64,000 nt of DNA, from NCBI GenBank assembly GCA_015068605.1, contig SVKF01000008.1, forward strand, positions 1-64,000, written 5' to 3'. Source of the stretch: Oscillospiraceae bacterium (GTDB lineage: Bacteria; Bacillota; Clostridia; Monoglobales; Monoglobaceae). Positions within the stretch are counted from its first letter, which is position 1, and every line of letters begins with the position of its first letter. The notes below the pieces were generated by a model. It was given only the letters and a program-made list of their open reading frames with translations, had not been told where the DNA came from and searched no databases. Made by a program: the position numbers and the translations under genes. Shown in pieces: positions 41,325 through 53,515 of the stretch.

Positions 41325-42089
41325 TTATCCTTCTAAAGATTTGGGACACATAACAAAGAAAACTTTATTTCCTTCGCTTCCCGTCACCATCTCTTCCGCT
41401 TCTGCGCAAATGAGCCATCTCAAATTTGCATTACTCTTAAGCTTTGAAACAAAATCAGAAGCACTAACCGTTCCGTCAAGGTCAAACACATATCCCACAA
41501 AAGGAATTGAGCCAATCATCGGCATAAAAGCAACGCCGGACTTATAGCCCTTAATCTCCGCCTCGTCAAAGCCGGGCAGATAATCTCCGGGCGCAACCGG
41601 ATTTGGAACTAACATTATCTGTGAAGAAAGTTTTTCGGAAATCGCCGCCACTATATCATCTGTGCTCTTTCCCGCTTTTGCATTGGTCTTAAATACATCC
41701 AAAAGTGTATTTCCGACCGTCTTATTTGAGCTTGACGGTGTTTCAACAGGCTTGCTTTGTTCGGGTTTGCTTTCTGCAGGTTTGTTTTCAGCAGGCTTAT
41801 TTTGTTCCGGTTTACTTTCCGCAGGCTTGTTTTCTTCAGTTTTTCCATCTTCTTTTACTGTTTCGTCTGCAGTTTGCTTGTCCGACTCTTCCTGCTTCTC
41901 CGTTTGCTCATTCTTGTCTTCTTTTTCAGCCTTATCAGCCTCGTCCTTTTTACTTGTCTCGGGTTTTTCGATTTCATCGACAATTTTTTCGGGTTCAGGG
42001 TCTTTATTATCTTTTTCCTTATTGTCACCGCACGCAACTAATGTTGCGCCAATCATAATTGCCATAATAAACGATAAAAATTTTTTCAT
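41325..42089 (-). CDS. Lipoprotein with Lys/Glu-rich low-complexity linker and PAESKPEQ repeats
   Basis: Lipobox LVACGDN; PAESKPEQNKPAENKPAESKPEQSKP. Confidence 0.8.
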   Translation of the reverse strand: MKKFLSFIMAIMIGATLVACGDNKEKDNKDPEPEKIVDEIEKPETSKKDEADKAEKEDKNEQTEKQEESDKQTADETVKEDGKTEENKPAESKPEQNKPAENKPAESKPEQSKPVETPSSSNKTVGNTLLDVFKTNAKAGKSTDDIVAAISEKLSSQIMLVPNPVAPGDYLPGFDEAEIKGYKSGVAFMPMIGSIPFVGYVFDLDGTVSASDFVSKLKSNANLRWLICAEAEEMVTGSEGNKVFFVMCPKSLEG

Positions 42090-42159
42090 ATTTTCTCTCC
42101 TTGTTTTTTAGTATTCATAACTAATACTTCTATTATACCAAAAAGGTTGCAAATTAAAA

Positions 42160-44127
42160 TTAATTTTCTTTAGATGTCATATCGTTCAGCGACTTAAGCT
42201 CATAGAATCTGCCTTTTTTAGCCATAAGCTCATCAAACGTTCCAACTTCAACGCATTTCCCCTGATCAAGAACAACTATTCTGTCTGCATCTCGAATTGT
42301 TGACAATCTATGGGCAACAATAAATGTGGTTCTGCCTTTTATGAGACTCGATATAGCCTTTTGAACATGGTATTCGGAAATATTATCAAGGGCGGATGTT
42401 GCCTCGTCCAAAATCAAAATCTTCGGGTCACGCATAAGCGCTCTCGCAATAGATATTCTCTGGCGCTGACCTCCGGAAAGCTTATCGCCATGCTCACCAA
42501 TCATTGTATCCAGTCCGTTAGGGAGGGATGGCAGGAATTCATTTATATTCGCCATTTCAACAACCTCTTCAAAGCGTTTTTTGGAATAGCCGGATACTCC
42601 GTATGTTATATTATCCCTTACTGTTCCCTTAAACAAAATACTGTTCTGCGGCACAACAGAAATAAACTGACGATACTGATTAAGGTTTATCTCATCTATC
42701 GGTTTTCCGTCAATTTTCAAGACACCTTTAGTTGCCTTCAAAAATCCTATTATCATATTCATTGCTGTGGATTTACCCGAACCTGATGCACCAACGAATG
42801 CTATACACTCGCCCGGCTCAACATTCAGCGAGAAATCCTTTATAGTTTCCTTATCTCCGTTCGGATAGCGATATGACACATTTTCAAACTGAACTGTTCC
42901 GTGTACATATTTAATCGGAATCTTGCCCGAATTATCCTCAACATCACGGGATAGCATAATTTCCGAAACAGAATGCAGTGACTCCGCCCCTTTTGTTATC
43001 TCCGGATAGAAATTTATAAGCGACTGCACTTCGTTGCTTATTGTTGAAAAATAAGTCTTAAACAAAATAATGTCTCCGACGTGTATCTTCCCATTTAGGG
43101 CAAGGTATGCCGAGAAGATAAGACAAACCGTACTTAAAATCTGACTTGTAACCCAGCTTACGGAGCCGAAATATGCACTCGTTTTATCCAAATCAAGACC
43201 TCTGTTGCGAAGCTGTCTGATTTTCTTCTCAAGAAGCGAAATTTCTTCGTCTTCAAGACCATGCGCCTTGGTTACGGGAATCATTTCAATCATACTTGCA
43301 ACCTTAGCGGATACACTTTCTGTTTCAATTCTGTATTCCCTGTTTGTTTTTCTGACTTTGTTGCGAAAAGCATAAACAAGAAGAATGTTTATGGGAATAA
43401 CCGCAATAAAGAAAAGGGTAACCCAGCCGCTCTTATATGCTGAGACGGAAATGGATATGATTATTCCTATCAAGCATGGAATAACACTCTTGACAAATCT
43501 TGAGTTAAGAGTTTCTATTGCTTCTATATCACGCATAAACTTCGATTGAATACGCCCCGATTCCATTTCCTTATGATATGTAACCGAAAGGTGTTGAAGT
43601 TTTCTTATAAGAGAACAACGAAGCCCTGCACCAATGTTTCGGAGCAGCTTATTTGCATACTTTTCATACCAGATATGGGTCGGGATATTCTGAACAATCA
43701 ACAACCCCAGCGCAATCGCCAAAACAGCAATATCCCTCGTTGCATTTGGACTGCCCTCCGTTACGATTGTTACAACCTCTGCCGTCACAATGGGAATAAG
43801 CCACACCGGGCTATGCTTGATGATAAACAGAATTTGGGCTATGAAAACCTTAAACCAATTCTTCCTCAAAAGCTTAAAAACAAAGGAAATCCCTTTTGTT
43901 CCCTCTTCCTCATTTTCCGATTCGGAAAAGAACTGCTCATAATCAGGAATAGGGTTCTTCCGCCGCTCCTTGGCTTCTTTTACAGCCTCGTTCGCCTCTT
44001 TAACAGCCTTATCCGCCGCCTCTTTCACCCTTTTTGCATTCTCAATCGCCTCTTCAACGGTTTCTGTCTCGCTTGACTCTTTCTTTTCAAAAAATTCATC
44101 AATTTTGTTTTCCTTTGGATTTTCCAT
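42160..44127 (-). CDS. ABC exporter (fused TM and ATPase domains) with N-terminal coiled-coil-like extension
   Basis: [49 protein letters not shown]; start chosen at MENPKENK with GGAG RBS. Confidence 0.92.
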   Translation of the reverse strand: MENPKENKIDEFFEKKESSETETVEEAIENAKRVKEAADKAVKEANEAVKEAKERRKNPIPDYEQFFSESENEEEGTKGISFVFKLLRKNWFKVFIAQILFIIKHSPVWLIPIVTAEVVTIVTEGSPNATRDIAVLAIALGLLIVQNIPTHIWYEKYANKLLRNIGAGLRCSLIRKLQHLSVTYHKEMESGRIQSKFMRDIEAIETLNSRFVKSVIPCLIGIIISISVSAYKSGWVTLFFIAVIPINILLVYAFRNKVRKTNREYRIETESVSAKVASMIEMIPVTKAHGLEDEEISLLEKKIRQLRNRGLDLDKTSAYFGSVSWVTSQILSTVCLIFSAYLALNGKIHVGDIILFKTYFSTISNEVQSLINFYPEITKGAESLHSVSEIMLSRDVEDNSGKIPIKYVHGTVQFENVSYRYPNGDKETIKDFSLNVEPGECIAFVGASGSGKSTAMNMIIGFLKATKGVLKIDGKPIDEINLNQYRQFISVVPQNSILFKGTVRDNITYGVSGYSKKRFEEVVEMANINEFLPSLPNGLDTMIGEHGDKLSGGQRQRISIARALMRDPKILILDEATSALDNISEYHVQKAISSLIKGRTTFIVAHRLSTIRDADRIVVLDQGKCVEVGTFDELMAKKGRFYELKSLNDMTSKEN

Positions 44128-44346
44128 AATAATCTCCATTCCGCCGCTCTGCGTCGCCACAAATAGTAATGAATAATCTCCTATCCGCAGAGCAAGGAAT
44201 GATAAGAGATTATTTCGTCCATGTGCATTTTTGAGCATAAATGCTCAAAAAATTTTGCACGGACAATAAAATCCGCCGGAGGCTTAACGGGAAAGGAACT
44301 TTCCCGTTAATCTCTCCTAAGCTTTGTGCATACACACGATTACTTA
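44128..44346 (-). ncRNA. Structured 5' leader of ABC exporter, predicted RBS-sequestering switch
   Basis: Promoter TTGACT N16 TATAAT on minus. 12-bp hairpin 44284-44295:44299-44310; long hairpin 44217-44264; AATAATCTC (minus 44214-44206) complementary both to GAGATTATT at 44180-44172 and to the RBS segment at 44136-44128; GCTCTGCG/CGCAGAGC stem 44193-44186:44153-44146. Confidence 0.65.
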
Positions 44347-44482
44347 CACTTGCATTATAACATTTAGGAAAATAAAGTCAATACAATTTTTAAAAAAAGA
44401 TATTACAATTAAGTTACAATAAAAAAATTGCTATATATAATAAGGAAGAAATTTATATTATGCTTGATTTTACAATTTTTTT

Positions 44483-44522
44483 AAAATTTTACTTGACAAA
44501 CAAAAAGGCTTGTGATATAATT
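44483..44522 (+). promoter_or_regulatory. Promoter of rpoBC (long, about 245 nt leader)
   Basis: TTGACA N17 TATAAT upstream of 44530, ATG at 44776. Confidence 0.75.
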
Positions 44523-44775
44523 TATATCTATTATAGTGCGGTTTTTTGCGTTTTTCCCAAATGTTGGCAAAAAAAGGGGCGAATAAGCTAAATTTTAATG
44601 CTTTTCATTGTGTAAAACTAACAAATTTTTATTAAATTCGCTTTAAAATTTCTCCACACGCACAAAAAAAGTTTTTATCAGTAAATTATTTATGTATTTT
44701 TTATACATTTTTATTCTTAAATGCGCAGTAAAATTACTGTTTTCCTGCGTAAATACACATTAGAGGTGATTGTTT

Positions 44776-47700
44776 ATGATTCATCCGGTCAAACTTGGAA
44801 GGAATACCCGAATGAGTTACGGTAAGATCAGAGAGGTTATTGATATGCCTAATCTTATCGAAATTCAGAAAAATTCCTATGATTGGTTCTTAGAGGAAGG
44901 GCTTAAGGAAGTCTTTCACGATGTATCGCCTATAGCTGACTATGCCGGCAACCTTATGCTCGAATTTGTTGACTACAGGATTGATATGACACCAAAATAC
45001 GACATTGAAGAATGTAAAGAAAGAGATGCGACTTATGCCGCTCCGCTTCGTGTTAAGGTTCGTCTCATCAACAAGGAAACAGGTGAAGTTAAAGAGCAGG
45101 AAATCTTTATGGGTGATTTCCCGATTATGACTCCTTCGGGAACATTTATCATAAACGGTGCTGAACGTGTTATCGTCAGCCAGCTTGTCCGTGCCCCCAG
45201 TGTTTACTACACTCAGGAGTTTGATAAGCTCGGTAAAAAGCTTTTTGCATCTCAGGTTATTCCTAACCGTGGTGCTTGGCTTGAATACGAAACCGACAGT
45301 AATGACCTCTTCTATGTCAGAATTGACAGAACAAGAAAAATTCCGATTACTGTTTTAATCCGTGCTTTGGGCTTCGGAACAAATCAGGAAATCTTAAATC
45401 TTTTCGGCGAGGATGAAAAGATTGTTGCAACCCTTACAAACAAGGACACAACAACCTCCGAGGAAGAAGGTCTTTTAGAGGTTTACAGAAAGCTCCGTCC
45501 GGGCGAACCGCCAACGGTTGAGAGCGCTAAAACTCTTCTTACAAATCTTTTCTTCGACCCAAGAAGATACGATTTGGCTCATGTTGGAAGATTTAAGTTT
45601 AATAAGAAGCTTTCATTGTCCGACAGAATTGTGGGTCAGGTTTCGGCTGATACCATTGTTTCCGAAAAGACAGGTGAAATTCTTGTTACGGAAGGCGAAA
45701 TGATTACAAAGGACATCGCCGCTGCCATTGAAAGAGAATGGATTAACACAATTAATATTAAAATTGACGATGAAGGAAAGACAACTAAGGTTATTTCAAA
45801 TAACATGGTTGACCTTAAGAGCATCGTTGACTATAACCCGAGAGATTACGGTATCAAGGAAAAGGTTCGAGTTTCCGTTCTTAACGAAATTCTCGCCCAG
45901 TATCCTGATGTTAACTCCGATGAGTTCAAAAAGGAAATTGAAGCCCGTCGTTATGAGCTTGTTCCAAGCCATATCACAATTGACGACATCATTGCATCTG
46001 TTTCCTATATGTGTAACGTTGCACACGAGGTTGGACACACAGACGATATCGACCATCTCGGCAACCGTCGTTTGAGATCTGTCGGTGAGCTTTTGCAGAA
46101 CCAGTTCAGAATCGGTCTTGCAAGAATGGAAAGAGTTGTCAGAGAGAGAATGACAACCCAGGATTTAGACTCCATCACACCGCAGACTCTTATCAACATA
46201 AGACCGGTTACATCTGCAGTTAAGGAGTTCTTTGGTTCATCACAGCTTTCACAGTTTATGGATCAGATTAACCCACTCGGTGAGCTTACTCATAAGAGAA
46301 GACTCTCCGCCCTCGGTCCCGGTGGTCTTTCAAGAGACAGAGCAGGCTTTGAAGTTCGAGATGTTCACCATTCTCACTACGGCCGTATGTGTCCTATCGA
46401 AACACCTGAAGGTCCGAACATCGGTCTTATTAACTCACTCAGCGGCTTTGCTAAAGTAAACGAATACGGTTTCATTGAAGCGCCTTATCGTAAGGTTGAC
46501 AAGGAAAACGGTATCGTTACAGACGAAGTTGAATATATGACAGCTGACACCGAGGAAGGATTTTACATTGCACAGGCTAACGAAGAGCTTGGCGAAAACG
46601 GTGAATTCTTATCCTCAAAGGTTGTTACAAGATATAAAGACCAGTTCCTTGAAGTTCCTGCAGAGCCCGGAAATTGCCGTGTTGACTATATGGACGTTTC
46701 CCCGAGACAGGTTACATCAATCGCTACAGCTATGATTCCGTTCCTTGAGAACGACGATGCTAACCGTGCCCTCATGGGTTCTAACATGCAGCGTCAGGCT
46801 GTTCCGCTTCTTATTCCTGAATCCCCGATTATCGGTACAGGTATGGAATATAAAGCTGCAAGAGACTCCGGTGTTTGTGTTCTCGCAAAGAACGCAGGTA
46901 CTGTTACAAAGGTTTCTGCAACTCACATTGAAATCAAGACAGATTCCGGCGAAACAGATAAGTATAAGCTTATCAAGTTCACACGCTCCAACCAGGGTAT
47001 GTGTATTAACCAGCGTCCTATCGTTGTTAAGGGCGAAAGAGTTGAAGCAGGTGACATTATCGCTGACGGTCCTTCAACAAAGAACGGTGAAATCGGTCTT
47101 GGCCGTAACATTCTTATCGGATTTATGACCTGGGAAGGTTATAACTACGAGGATGCTATGCTTATTAACGAAAGACTTGTTAAAGAGGATATTTTAACCT
47201 CTATTCATATTGAAGAATACGAACTTGAATCAAGAGATACAAAGCTCGGACCGGAAGAAATCACAAGAGATATTCCAAATGTTGGTGAAGATGCTCTCCG
47301 TGACCTTGACGAACGCGGAATTATCCGTATCGGTGCTGAGGTTGAAAGCGGTGATATTCTTGTTGGTAAGGTTACACCAAAGGGTGAAACCGATTTAAGC
47401 TCCGAGGAAAGACTTCTTCGTGCTATCTTCGGTGAAAAGGCAAGAGAAGTCCGTGACACATCTCTCCGTGTTCCTCACGGTGAATACGGTATCATCGTTG
47501 ATGTTAAAGTGTTCACAAGAGAAAACGGCGACGAGCTTCCGCCGGGAGTTAACCAGATTGTCAGATGTTACATCGCTCAGAAGAGAAAGATTTCTGTCGG
47601 CGATAAGATGGCCGGTCGTCACGGTAACAAGGGTGTTATTTCAAGAATTCTTCCTGAAGAGGATATGCCATTCCTTCCGGACGGAACTCCGCTCCAGATT

Positions 47701-48567
47701 GTTTTAAACCCTCTGGGCGTACCTTCCCGTATGAATATCGGTCAGGTTCTTGAAGTGCATTTGGGTTATGCCGCTAAAAAGCTTGGCTGGAAGGTTGCAA
47801 CGCCTGTATTTGACGGTGCTAACGAGGCAGATATTGCCGAGGCTCTCGTTCAGGCAGGCTATGACAAAGACGGTAAGACAGTTCTTTATGATGGTAGAAC
47901 AGGTGAAGCCTTTGATAACCGTGTTACGGTTGGATATATGCATATCTTAAAGCTTGCTCACTTGGTTGACGATAAGATTCACGCCCGCTCAACAGGACCT
48001 TACTCCCTCGTTACTCAGCAGCCACTTGGTGGTAAAGCTCAGTTCGGTGGACAGAGATTCGGTGAAATGGAAGTTTGGGCTCTTGAGGCATACGGCGCAG
48101 CTTATACTCTTCAGGAAATCCTGACGGTTAAGTCTGACGATGTTGTTGGTCGTGTTAAGACCTACGAAGCTATCGTTAAGGGTGAAAACATTCCAAAAGC
48201 AGGTGTTCCTGAATCCTTTAAGGTTCTTATCAAGGAGCTTCAGGGTCTTGCTCTTGATGTTAAGGTTCTTGACGGCAACGGCGACGAGGTTATCTTAAAA
48301 GAGCTTTCCGACGAAGATGATGACGATATGCCAATCATCACAGACCTTGAAAAGGTTGAGGATGATGTCGACGGTGAAAACAAGGGTGCGTTTACTCTTA
48401 ATGAGGACGATGACGACCTTGACGAAGACAGTATTCTCGACGATGATGAATACGATGATTTTAACGAACCTGATTTTAATGCTGAGGATATCGAAGCTGA
48501 TTTTCTCTCGGTTGAAGAATTAGGCGAAGATGAGTTAGACGGCGACATTGAGGATGACGAGATTTAA
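44776..48567 (+). CDS. rpoB: RNA polymerase beta subunit
   Basis: [43 protein letters not shown]...; acidic C-terminal tail. Confidence 0.98.
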   Translation: MIHPVKLGRNTRMSYGKIREVIDMPNLIEIQKNSYDWFLEEGLKEVFHDVSPIADYAGNLMLEFVDYRIDMTPKYDIEECKERDATYAAPLRVKVRLINKETGEVKEQEIFMGDFPIMTPSGTFIINGAERVIVSQLVRAPSVYYTQEFDKLGKKLFASQVIPNRGAWLEYETDSNDLFYVRIDRTRKIPITVLIRALGFGTNQEILNLFGEDEKIVATLTNKDTTTSEEEGLLEVYRKLRPGEPPTVESAKTLLTNLFFDPRRYDLAHVGRFKFNKKLSLSDRIVGQVSADTIVSEKTGEILVTEGEMITKDIAAAIEREWINTINIKIDDEGKTTKVISNNMVDLKSIVDYNPRDYGIKEKVRVSVLNEILAQYPDVNSDEFKKEIEARRYELVPSHITIDDIIASVSYMCNVAHEVGHTDDIDHLGNRRLRSVGELLQNQFRIGLARMERVVRERMTTQDLDSITPQTLINIRPVTSAVKEFFGSSQLSQFMDQINPLGELTHKRRLSALGPGGLSRDRAGFEVRDVHHSHYGRMCPIETPEGPNIGLINSLSGFAKVNEYGFIEAPYRKVDKENGIVTDEVEYMTADTEEGFYIAQANEELGENGEFLSSKVVTRYKDQFLEVPAEPGNCRVDYMDVSPRQVTSIATAMIPFLENDDANRALMGSNMQRQAVPLLIPESPIIGTGMEYKAARDSGVCVLAKNAGTVTKVSATHIEIKTDSGETDKYKLIKFTRSNQGMCINQRPIVVKGERVEAGDIIADGPSTKNGEIGLGRNILIGFMTWEGYNYEDAMLINERLVKEDILTSIHIEEYELESRDTKLGPEEITRDIPNVGEDALRDLDERGIIRIGAEVESGDILVGKVTPKGETDLSSEERLLRAIFGEKAREVRDTSLRVPHGEYGIIVDVKVFTRENGDELPPGVNQIVRCYIAQKRKISVGDKMAGRHGNKGVISRILPEEDMPFLPDGTPLQIVLNPLGVPSRMNIGQVLEVHLGYAAKKLGWKVATPVFDGANEADIAEALVQAGYDKDGKTVLYDGRTGEAFDNRVTVGYMHILKLAHLVDDKIHARSTGPYSLVTQQPLGGKAQFGGQRFGEMEVWALEAYGAAYTLQEILTVKSDDVVGRVKTYEAIVKGENIPKAGVPESFKVLIKELQGLALDVKVLDGNGDEVILKELSDEDDDDMPIITDLEKVEDDVDGENKGAFTLNEDDDDLDEDSILDDDEYDDFNEPDFNAEDIEADFLSVEELGEDELDGDIEDDEI

Positions 48568-48654
48568 TCACTCCCTCCTTTTTGTCGGCTTCCCGCCGCT
48601 CACAGCGGGAAGAAAACCGAAAAAATTTTGTGAGCAGAAAGTCGAGTGTTCGTT

Positions 48655-51600
48655 ATGAGTGAATATCAAAATTTCGAAGCGATGCAAATTGGTCTTGCAT
48701 CTCCCGAAAAAATCAGAGAATGGTCAAGAGGCGAAGTTAAAAAGCCTGAAACTATAAATTACAGAACATTAAAACCCGAAAAGGACGGTCTCTTCTGTGA
48801 GCGTATTTTCGGACCAACAAAAGACTGGGAATGTCACTGCGGTAAGTATAAAAGAGTCCGTTATAAGGGTGTTGTTTGTGACCGCTGCGGCGTTGAAGTT
48901 ACCCGCGCAAAAGTAAGACGCGAAAGAATGGGGCATATTGAGCTTGCCGCTCCTGTTTCTCATATCTGGTACTTCAAAGGTATCCCCAGCCGTATGGGAC
49001 TTATCCTTGATATTTCCCCGCGTATTCTTGAAAAAGTTTTATACTTTGCAGAATATGTTGTTATCGACCCGGGCAGAACTGACCTTATGCCTCATCAGGT
49101 CCTTAACGAAAAAGATTATCACGAGGCAATCGAGAAATATGGCGAAGGCTCTTTCCGTGCAGGAATGGGCGCTGAAGCTATCCTCGAGATGCTTCAAAGC
49201 ATCGACCTTGACGCTCTTTATGAGGAGCTTAAGGAAGATTTAGATGGTGCTAAAGGGCAGAAAAAGGGCAAAACTATCAGACGTCTTGAAGTTGTTGAAG
49301 CATTCAGAATGTCCGGAAACAAGCCTGAATGGATGGTTATGACGGTTATCCCCGTTCTTCCTCCCGACATAAGACCTATGGTTCAGCTTGACGGCGGAAG
49401 ATTTGCGACATCTGACCTTAACGATTTATACAGACGAGTTATCAACAGAAACAACCGTCTTAAAAAGTTAATTGACTTAAATGCACCTGAAATTATTATC
49501 AGAAACGAAAAGAGAATGCTCCAGGAGGCTGTTGATGCTTTAATCGACAACGGTCGCCGTGGCAGACCTGTTACGGGTCCCGGAAACAGAGCATTAAAAT
49601 CTCTTTCTGACCTTCTTAAAGGTAAGCAGGGTCGTTTCCGTCAGAACCTCCTCGGTAAGCGTGTTGACTATTCCGGTCGCAGTGTTATCGTTGTTGGTCC
49701 TGAACTTAAGATTTATCAGTGCGGTCTTCCAAAGAAAATGGCTCTTGAGCTTTTCAAGCCTTTCGTTATGAAAAAGCTTGTTAAGGACGGTCTCGCACAT
49801 AACATTAAATCAGCCAAGAGAATGGTTGAGCGTGTTCGCCCTGAGGTTTGGGATGTTTTAGAGGAGGTTATCGGTGAACATCCGGTTCTCTTAAACCGTG
49901 CCCCCACACTTCACAGACTTGGTATTCAGGCGTTTGAGCCTGTTCTGGTTGAGGGTAAGGCGCTTAAGCTTCATCCACTTGTTTGTACTGCGTTTAACGC
50001 CGACTTCGACGGTGACCAGATGGCTGTCCATCTTCCTCTTTCCGCCGAGGCTCAGGCTGAAGCAAGATTCTTGATGCTTTCAGCTAATAACTTGCTTAAG
50101 CCTCAGGATGGTAAACCTGTAACCGTTCCGACTCAGGATATGGTTCTCGGAAGTTACTATCTTACTATCAAAATCGACGGCGAAGAAGGAACAGGCAAGG
50201 TATTTAAATCCGAAGAAGAAGCTCTCATGGCTTATCAGAATGATGCTGTTGGACTTCATGCACCAATCAAAGTCAGAAAGACAGGTTTCTTTGGTGATAA
50301 GGAAATCACAAAGCTTATTGACGCAACCGTGGGTCAGCTTATTTTCAACAGTAAGATTCCTCAGAATTTGGGATTTGTTGACAGAACAAGCGAAGAAACA
50401 GCTTTAGACCTTGAAGTTACCTTTAAGGTTGATAAGAAAAAGCTTGGTCAGATTATTGACAAAAGCATCAAAATTCACGGTATCACAGAAACCGCAACCC
50501 TTCTTGATAATGTTAAGGCTATGGGCTTTAAATACTCAACAAGAGGTGCGATCACAGTATCCGTTGACGATATTATCATTCCTGAAGCTAAGCAGTATAT
50601 CTTAAACGGTTTCAGCAAGGAAGAAGCTGAAAACCGCAACTGTGAAGCAGGTCAGTTCGCTCGTTATGTCAAGGGCAACAAGGCTGTTTATAAGGTTGAT
50701 GCTTTATCCGATGAGGAAAAGTCTGCTCTTGAAGCGGATGGATACGAACTTGTTTATGAGGATTGTGCTCAAAAACGAGTTGACAAGATTGATAAACAAT
50801 TCAGACGCGGTCTCTTTACCGACGAAGAAAGATATAATAAGGTTATTGATGTTTGGAACAGTGCGTCAGGTATGGTTACTGATGCCATGATGGAAAACCT
50901 TGATGAGCTTAACCCAATCTTTATGATGGCTAACTCCGGTGCCCGTGGTAGCGTTAACCAGATTCGTCAGCTTGCCGCTATGCGTGGTCTTATGGCGGAT
51001 ACATCCGGTCGTCCTGTTGAAATTCCAATCAGAGCTAACTTCCGTGAAGGTCTTACAGTTCTTGAATACTTTATTTCAACTCACGGTGCTCGTAAAGGTC
51101 TTACCGATACAGCCCTCAGAACTGCCGACTCCGGTTACCTTACCCGTCGTCTCGTTGACGTATCTCAGGAAGTTATCGTTCGTGAAAAGGATTGCGGAAC
51201 AAGAGATTATATTCTTGCAACTGCAATTACGGAAGGCAAGGAAATGATTGAGCCGCTTTCTGACAGATTAGAGGGCAGAACTGTTGCCGAAACAGTTGTT
51301 GACCCACAGACAGGCGAAGTTTTGGTTAACGAAAACGAAACAATCAATGCCGACCTTGCCAAAAAGATTGAAAAAGCAGGTATCACTGAAGTTAAAATCC
51401 GCAGTGTCCTCAAATGTCGCAGTAAGATTGGTGTTTGTGCTAAATGTTACGGATTCAACCTTGCAAGCGGTGACATTGTTGATGCCGGTGAAGCTGTTGG
51501 TATTATTGCCGCTCAGTCAATCGGTGAACCGGGTACACAGCTTACAATGAGAACATTCCATGCCGGCGGTGTTGCATCAGGCGACGATATCACACAGGGT

Positions 51601-52344
51601 CTCCCCCGTGTTGAGGAATTGTTTGAAGCAAGAAAGCCAAAGGGTCTCGCAATTATTGCTGAAATCGGTGGTAGAATTCAGATAAGCGATTCCAAGAAAA
51701 AGCGTGAGGTTATCGTTCTTAACGATGAAACAGGCGAGGCTGTAACATACCTTATTCCTTATGGTTCAAGAATCAAGGTTACAGACGGTCAGATGATTGA
51801 AGCCGGTGATGAACTTACCGAAGGTAGCGTATATCCGCAGGATATTATGGCAATCAAGGGCTATACCGCTGTTCATGATTATCTCATCAAGGAAGTTCAG
51901 AAGGTTTACAGACTTCAGGGTGTTGATATCAACGATAAGCATATCGAAGTTATCGTTAGACAGATGATGCGTAAGGTTAGAATTGAGGCTGCAGGTGACA
52001 CAGAATTCTTAACAGGCTCACTTGTTGACAGATATGAACTCGAAAGAGAAAATATGAAGATGGAAGCTCAAGGCCTTGAAAAGGCAGTTGCAAGCGATGT
52101 TTTAATGGGTATCACTAAAGCCGCTCTCGCAACAGACTCCTTCCTCTCTGCCGCTTCCTTCCAGGAAACAACAAGAGTTTTAACCGATGCGGCAATCAAA
52201 GGAAAGAAAGACCCACTTATCGGTCTTAAGGAAAATGTTATTATCGGTAAGCTTGTTCCTGCCGGAACAGGTATGCCGGAATACAGCGGAATCTATGTTC
52301 AGGCAAATGAGAACGAAGAAATCGCTTCCGCCCTTTCCGAATAA
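48655..52344 (+). CDS. rpoC: RNA polymerase beta' subunit
   Basis: [37 protein letters not shown]. Confidence 0.98.
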   Translation: MSEYQNFEAMQIGLASPEKIREWSRGEVKKPETINYRTLKPEKDGLFCERIFGPTKDWECHCGKYKRVRYKGVVCDRCGVEVTRAKVRRERMGHIELAAPVSHIWYFKGIPSRMGLILDISPRILEKVLYFAEYVVIDPGRTDLMPHQVLNEKDYHEAIEKYGEGSFRAGMGAEAILEMLQSIDLDALYEELKEDLDGAKGQKKGKTIRRLEVVEAFRMSGNKPEWMVMTVIPVLPPDIRPMVQLDGGRFATSDLNDLYRRVINRNNRLKKLIDLNAPEIIIRNEKRMLQEAVDALIDNGRRGRPVTGPGNRALKSLSDLLKGKQGRFRQNLLGKRVDYSGRSVIVVGPELKIYQCGLPKKMALELFKPFVMKKLVKDGLAHNIKSAKRMVERVRPEVWDVLEEVIGEHPVLLNRAPTLHRLGIQAFEPVLVEGKALKLHPLVCTAFNADFDGDQMAVHLPLSAEAQAEARFLMLSANNLLKPQDGKPVTVPTQDMVLGSYYLTIKIDGEEGTGKVFKSEEEALMAYQNDAVGLHAPIKVRKTGFFGDKEITKLIDATVGQLIFNSKIPQNLGFVDRTSEETALDLEVTFKVDKKKLGQIIDKSIKIHGITETATLLDNVKAMGFKYSTRGAITVSVDDIIIPEAKQYILNGFSKEEAENRNCEAGQFARYVKGNKAVYKVDALSDEEKSALEADGYELVYEDCAQKRVDKIDKQFRRGLFTDEERYNKVIDVWNSASGMVTDAMMENLDELNPIFMMANSGARGSVNQIRQLAAMRGLMADTSGRPVEIPIRANFREGLTVLEYFISTHGARKGLTDTALRTADSGYLTRRLVDVSQEVIVREKDCGTRDYILATAITEGKEMIEPLSDRLEGRTVAETVVDPQTGEVLVNENETINADLAKKIEKAGITEVKIRSVLKCRSKIGVCAKCYGFNLASGDIVDAGEAVGIIAAQSIGEPGTQLTMRTFHAGGVASGDDITQGLPRVEELFEARKPKGLAIIAEIGGRIQISDSKKKREVIVLNDETGEAVTYLIPYGSRIKVTDGQMIEAGDELTEGSVYPQDIMAIKGYTAVHDYLIKEVQKVYRLQGVDINDKHIEVIVRQMMRKVRIEAAGDTEFLTGSLVDRYELERENMKMEAQGLEKAVASDVLMGITKAALATDSFLSAASFQETTRVLTDAAIKGKKDPLIGLKENVIIGKLVPAGTGMPEYSGIYVQANENEEIASALSE

Positions 52345-52451
52345 TAATTTGCATTATAAAAAGGATGTTCGAAATGAACATCCTTTTTTGACACCTCATC
52401 AGTCACCTGTCGGCGACCAAACTTACGGCGAATGAAGTGTTATGTAGGAAA

Positions 52452-52862
52452 TTATTTGCGTCTTCCACAGCCGTTGCAATAAGGAGCACTTTTCTTATTT
52501 TTTCTTCCGCAACTTCCACATATCCACCCATCGGTATTTAACACATCCTTTTCACTTGCATCTTTTTCATGCGCTAAAGCCGATAAGGAATAGTTTGGAG
52601 TCTCTGATTTTCTGCTTTCAATATCACAGACCTTATCAACAAGTTCTCCAAAACCATATATAACAAGGTGGCTAATCCATATAAAAAGTGTACCAAAAAT
52701 CAGCATAATTGCACCTAAAGCAATAAATATTTCATTTTCGTCATCAAGTCCGAATAAAAGCAAAGATCCTCCTCCTAATACATTTGCTATTATTTCCAAT
52801 ATGCAAAATGCTTCTGTCACGCCTTTAATCTTTTTACCAATCTCATTAAACACATCTCTCAC
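52452..52862 (-). CDS. Membrane protein with C-terminal zinc ribbon
   Basis: Two hydrophobic segments; WICGSCGRKNKKSAPYCNGCGRRK; GGAGG RBS. Confidence 0.75.
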   Translation of the reverse strand: MRDVFNEIGKKIKGVTEAFCILEIIANVLGGGSLLLFGLDDENEIFIALGAIMLIFGTLFIWISHLVIYGFGELVDKVCDIESRKSETPNYSLSALAHEKDASEKDVLNTDGWICGSCGRKNKKSAPYCNGCGRRK

Positions 52863-52881
52863 CTCCTTTTTTCTTTAAAAT

Positions 52882-53037
52882 AAAAAATGCACCAACCGAA
52901 GTCAGTGCATAAAAACACATTCTCCGATTGCTGCGACACAACTTTTTAAAGAACCACAATAGGATACCAAAATAGAGGACGTGTTTTTGGCAAAAAAACA
53001 CTCCTACAATGATTCTTTAACTATTCAGTTATGTCGC
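52882..53037 (-). ncRNA. Structured RNA family member E, leader of 52452-52862
   Basis: Minus promoter TTGATA (53073-53068) N17 TATAAT (53050-53045). P1 53037-53027:52943-52933 (11 bp); P2 53020-53011:52955-52946 (10 bp); A-tract 52988-52979:U-tract 52920-52911 (10 bp); terminator ATGCACTGACTTCGGTTGGTGCATTTTTT. Confidence 0.75.
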
Positions 53038-53199
53038 AATATTTATTATATCACATATTCGACAAAATATCAATAGTTTTTTTCACCTCATCAGTCACCC
53101 AATTGTCAAGGCAAAAAGAGTTTTTATTTGAATATCAGTTTTATGTGATTATGTGTAAAAACTATTTACAATTGGAAATAGTTATGTTATAATAATAGT

Positions 53200-53347
53200 G
53201 CGAAACAAAATTGAATAATAGTTGCGTTAGGTGTTTTTTCCTTTGGTAAAAACGCACCTTTATTAATTGCACCTATGTGACTATTATAAAAGATTTTGTT
53301 TCGCGACAAAGTGCGTTTTTCGAGCGCAGTTTGACTGCGCTTTTTTT
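53200..53347 (+). ncRNA. Structured RNA family member B
   Basis: Promoter TTTACA 53165-53170 N17 TATAAT 53188-53193. P1 53200-53212:53292-53304; P2 53215-53222:53280-53287; AAAAACGCAC 53248-53257:GTGCGTTTTT 53311-53320; terminator GCGCAG/CTGCGC plus T7. Confidence 0.75.
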
Positions 53348-53396
53348 AGTTAAACGCACTAACGCACTATGTCGCCAAAACAAATCAAAAAACTTG

Positions 53397-53426
53397 CAAA
53401 AGGACGGCTCACGCCGTCCTTTTGCA
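53397..53426. terminator. Hairpin AAAAGGACGGCTCACGCCGTCCTTTT, identical at locus D
   Basis: Perfect inverted repeat with flanking A/T runs. Confidence 0.8.
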
Positions 53427-53515
53427 TCAGACTACCGACAAACCCACCTGAAAATGGTGGGTTTGTCAGTGGTCTGATGCCCTCCTTTACACAGGGAGGG
53501 CTTTATAGCGTGCTG

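Noticed and set aside
41662-42111. Antisense ORFs over the lipoprotein gene
   Set aside because: Low-complexity K/E codons give open reverse frames; the lipobox protein on the minus strand is the coherent product.
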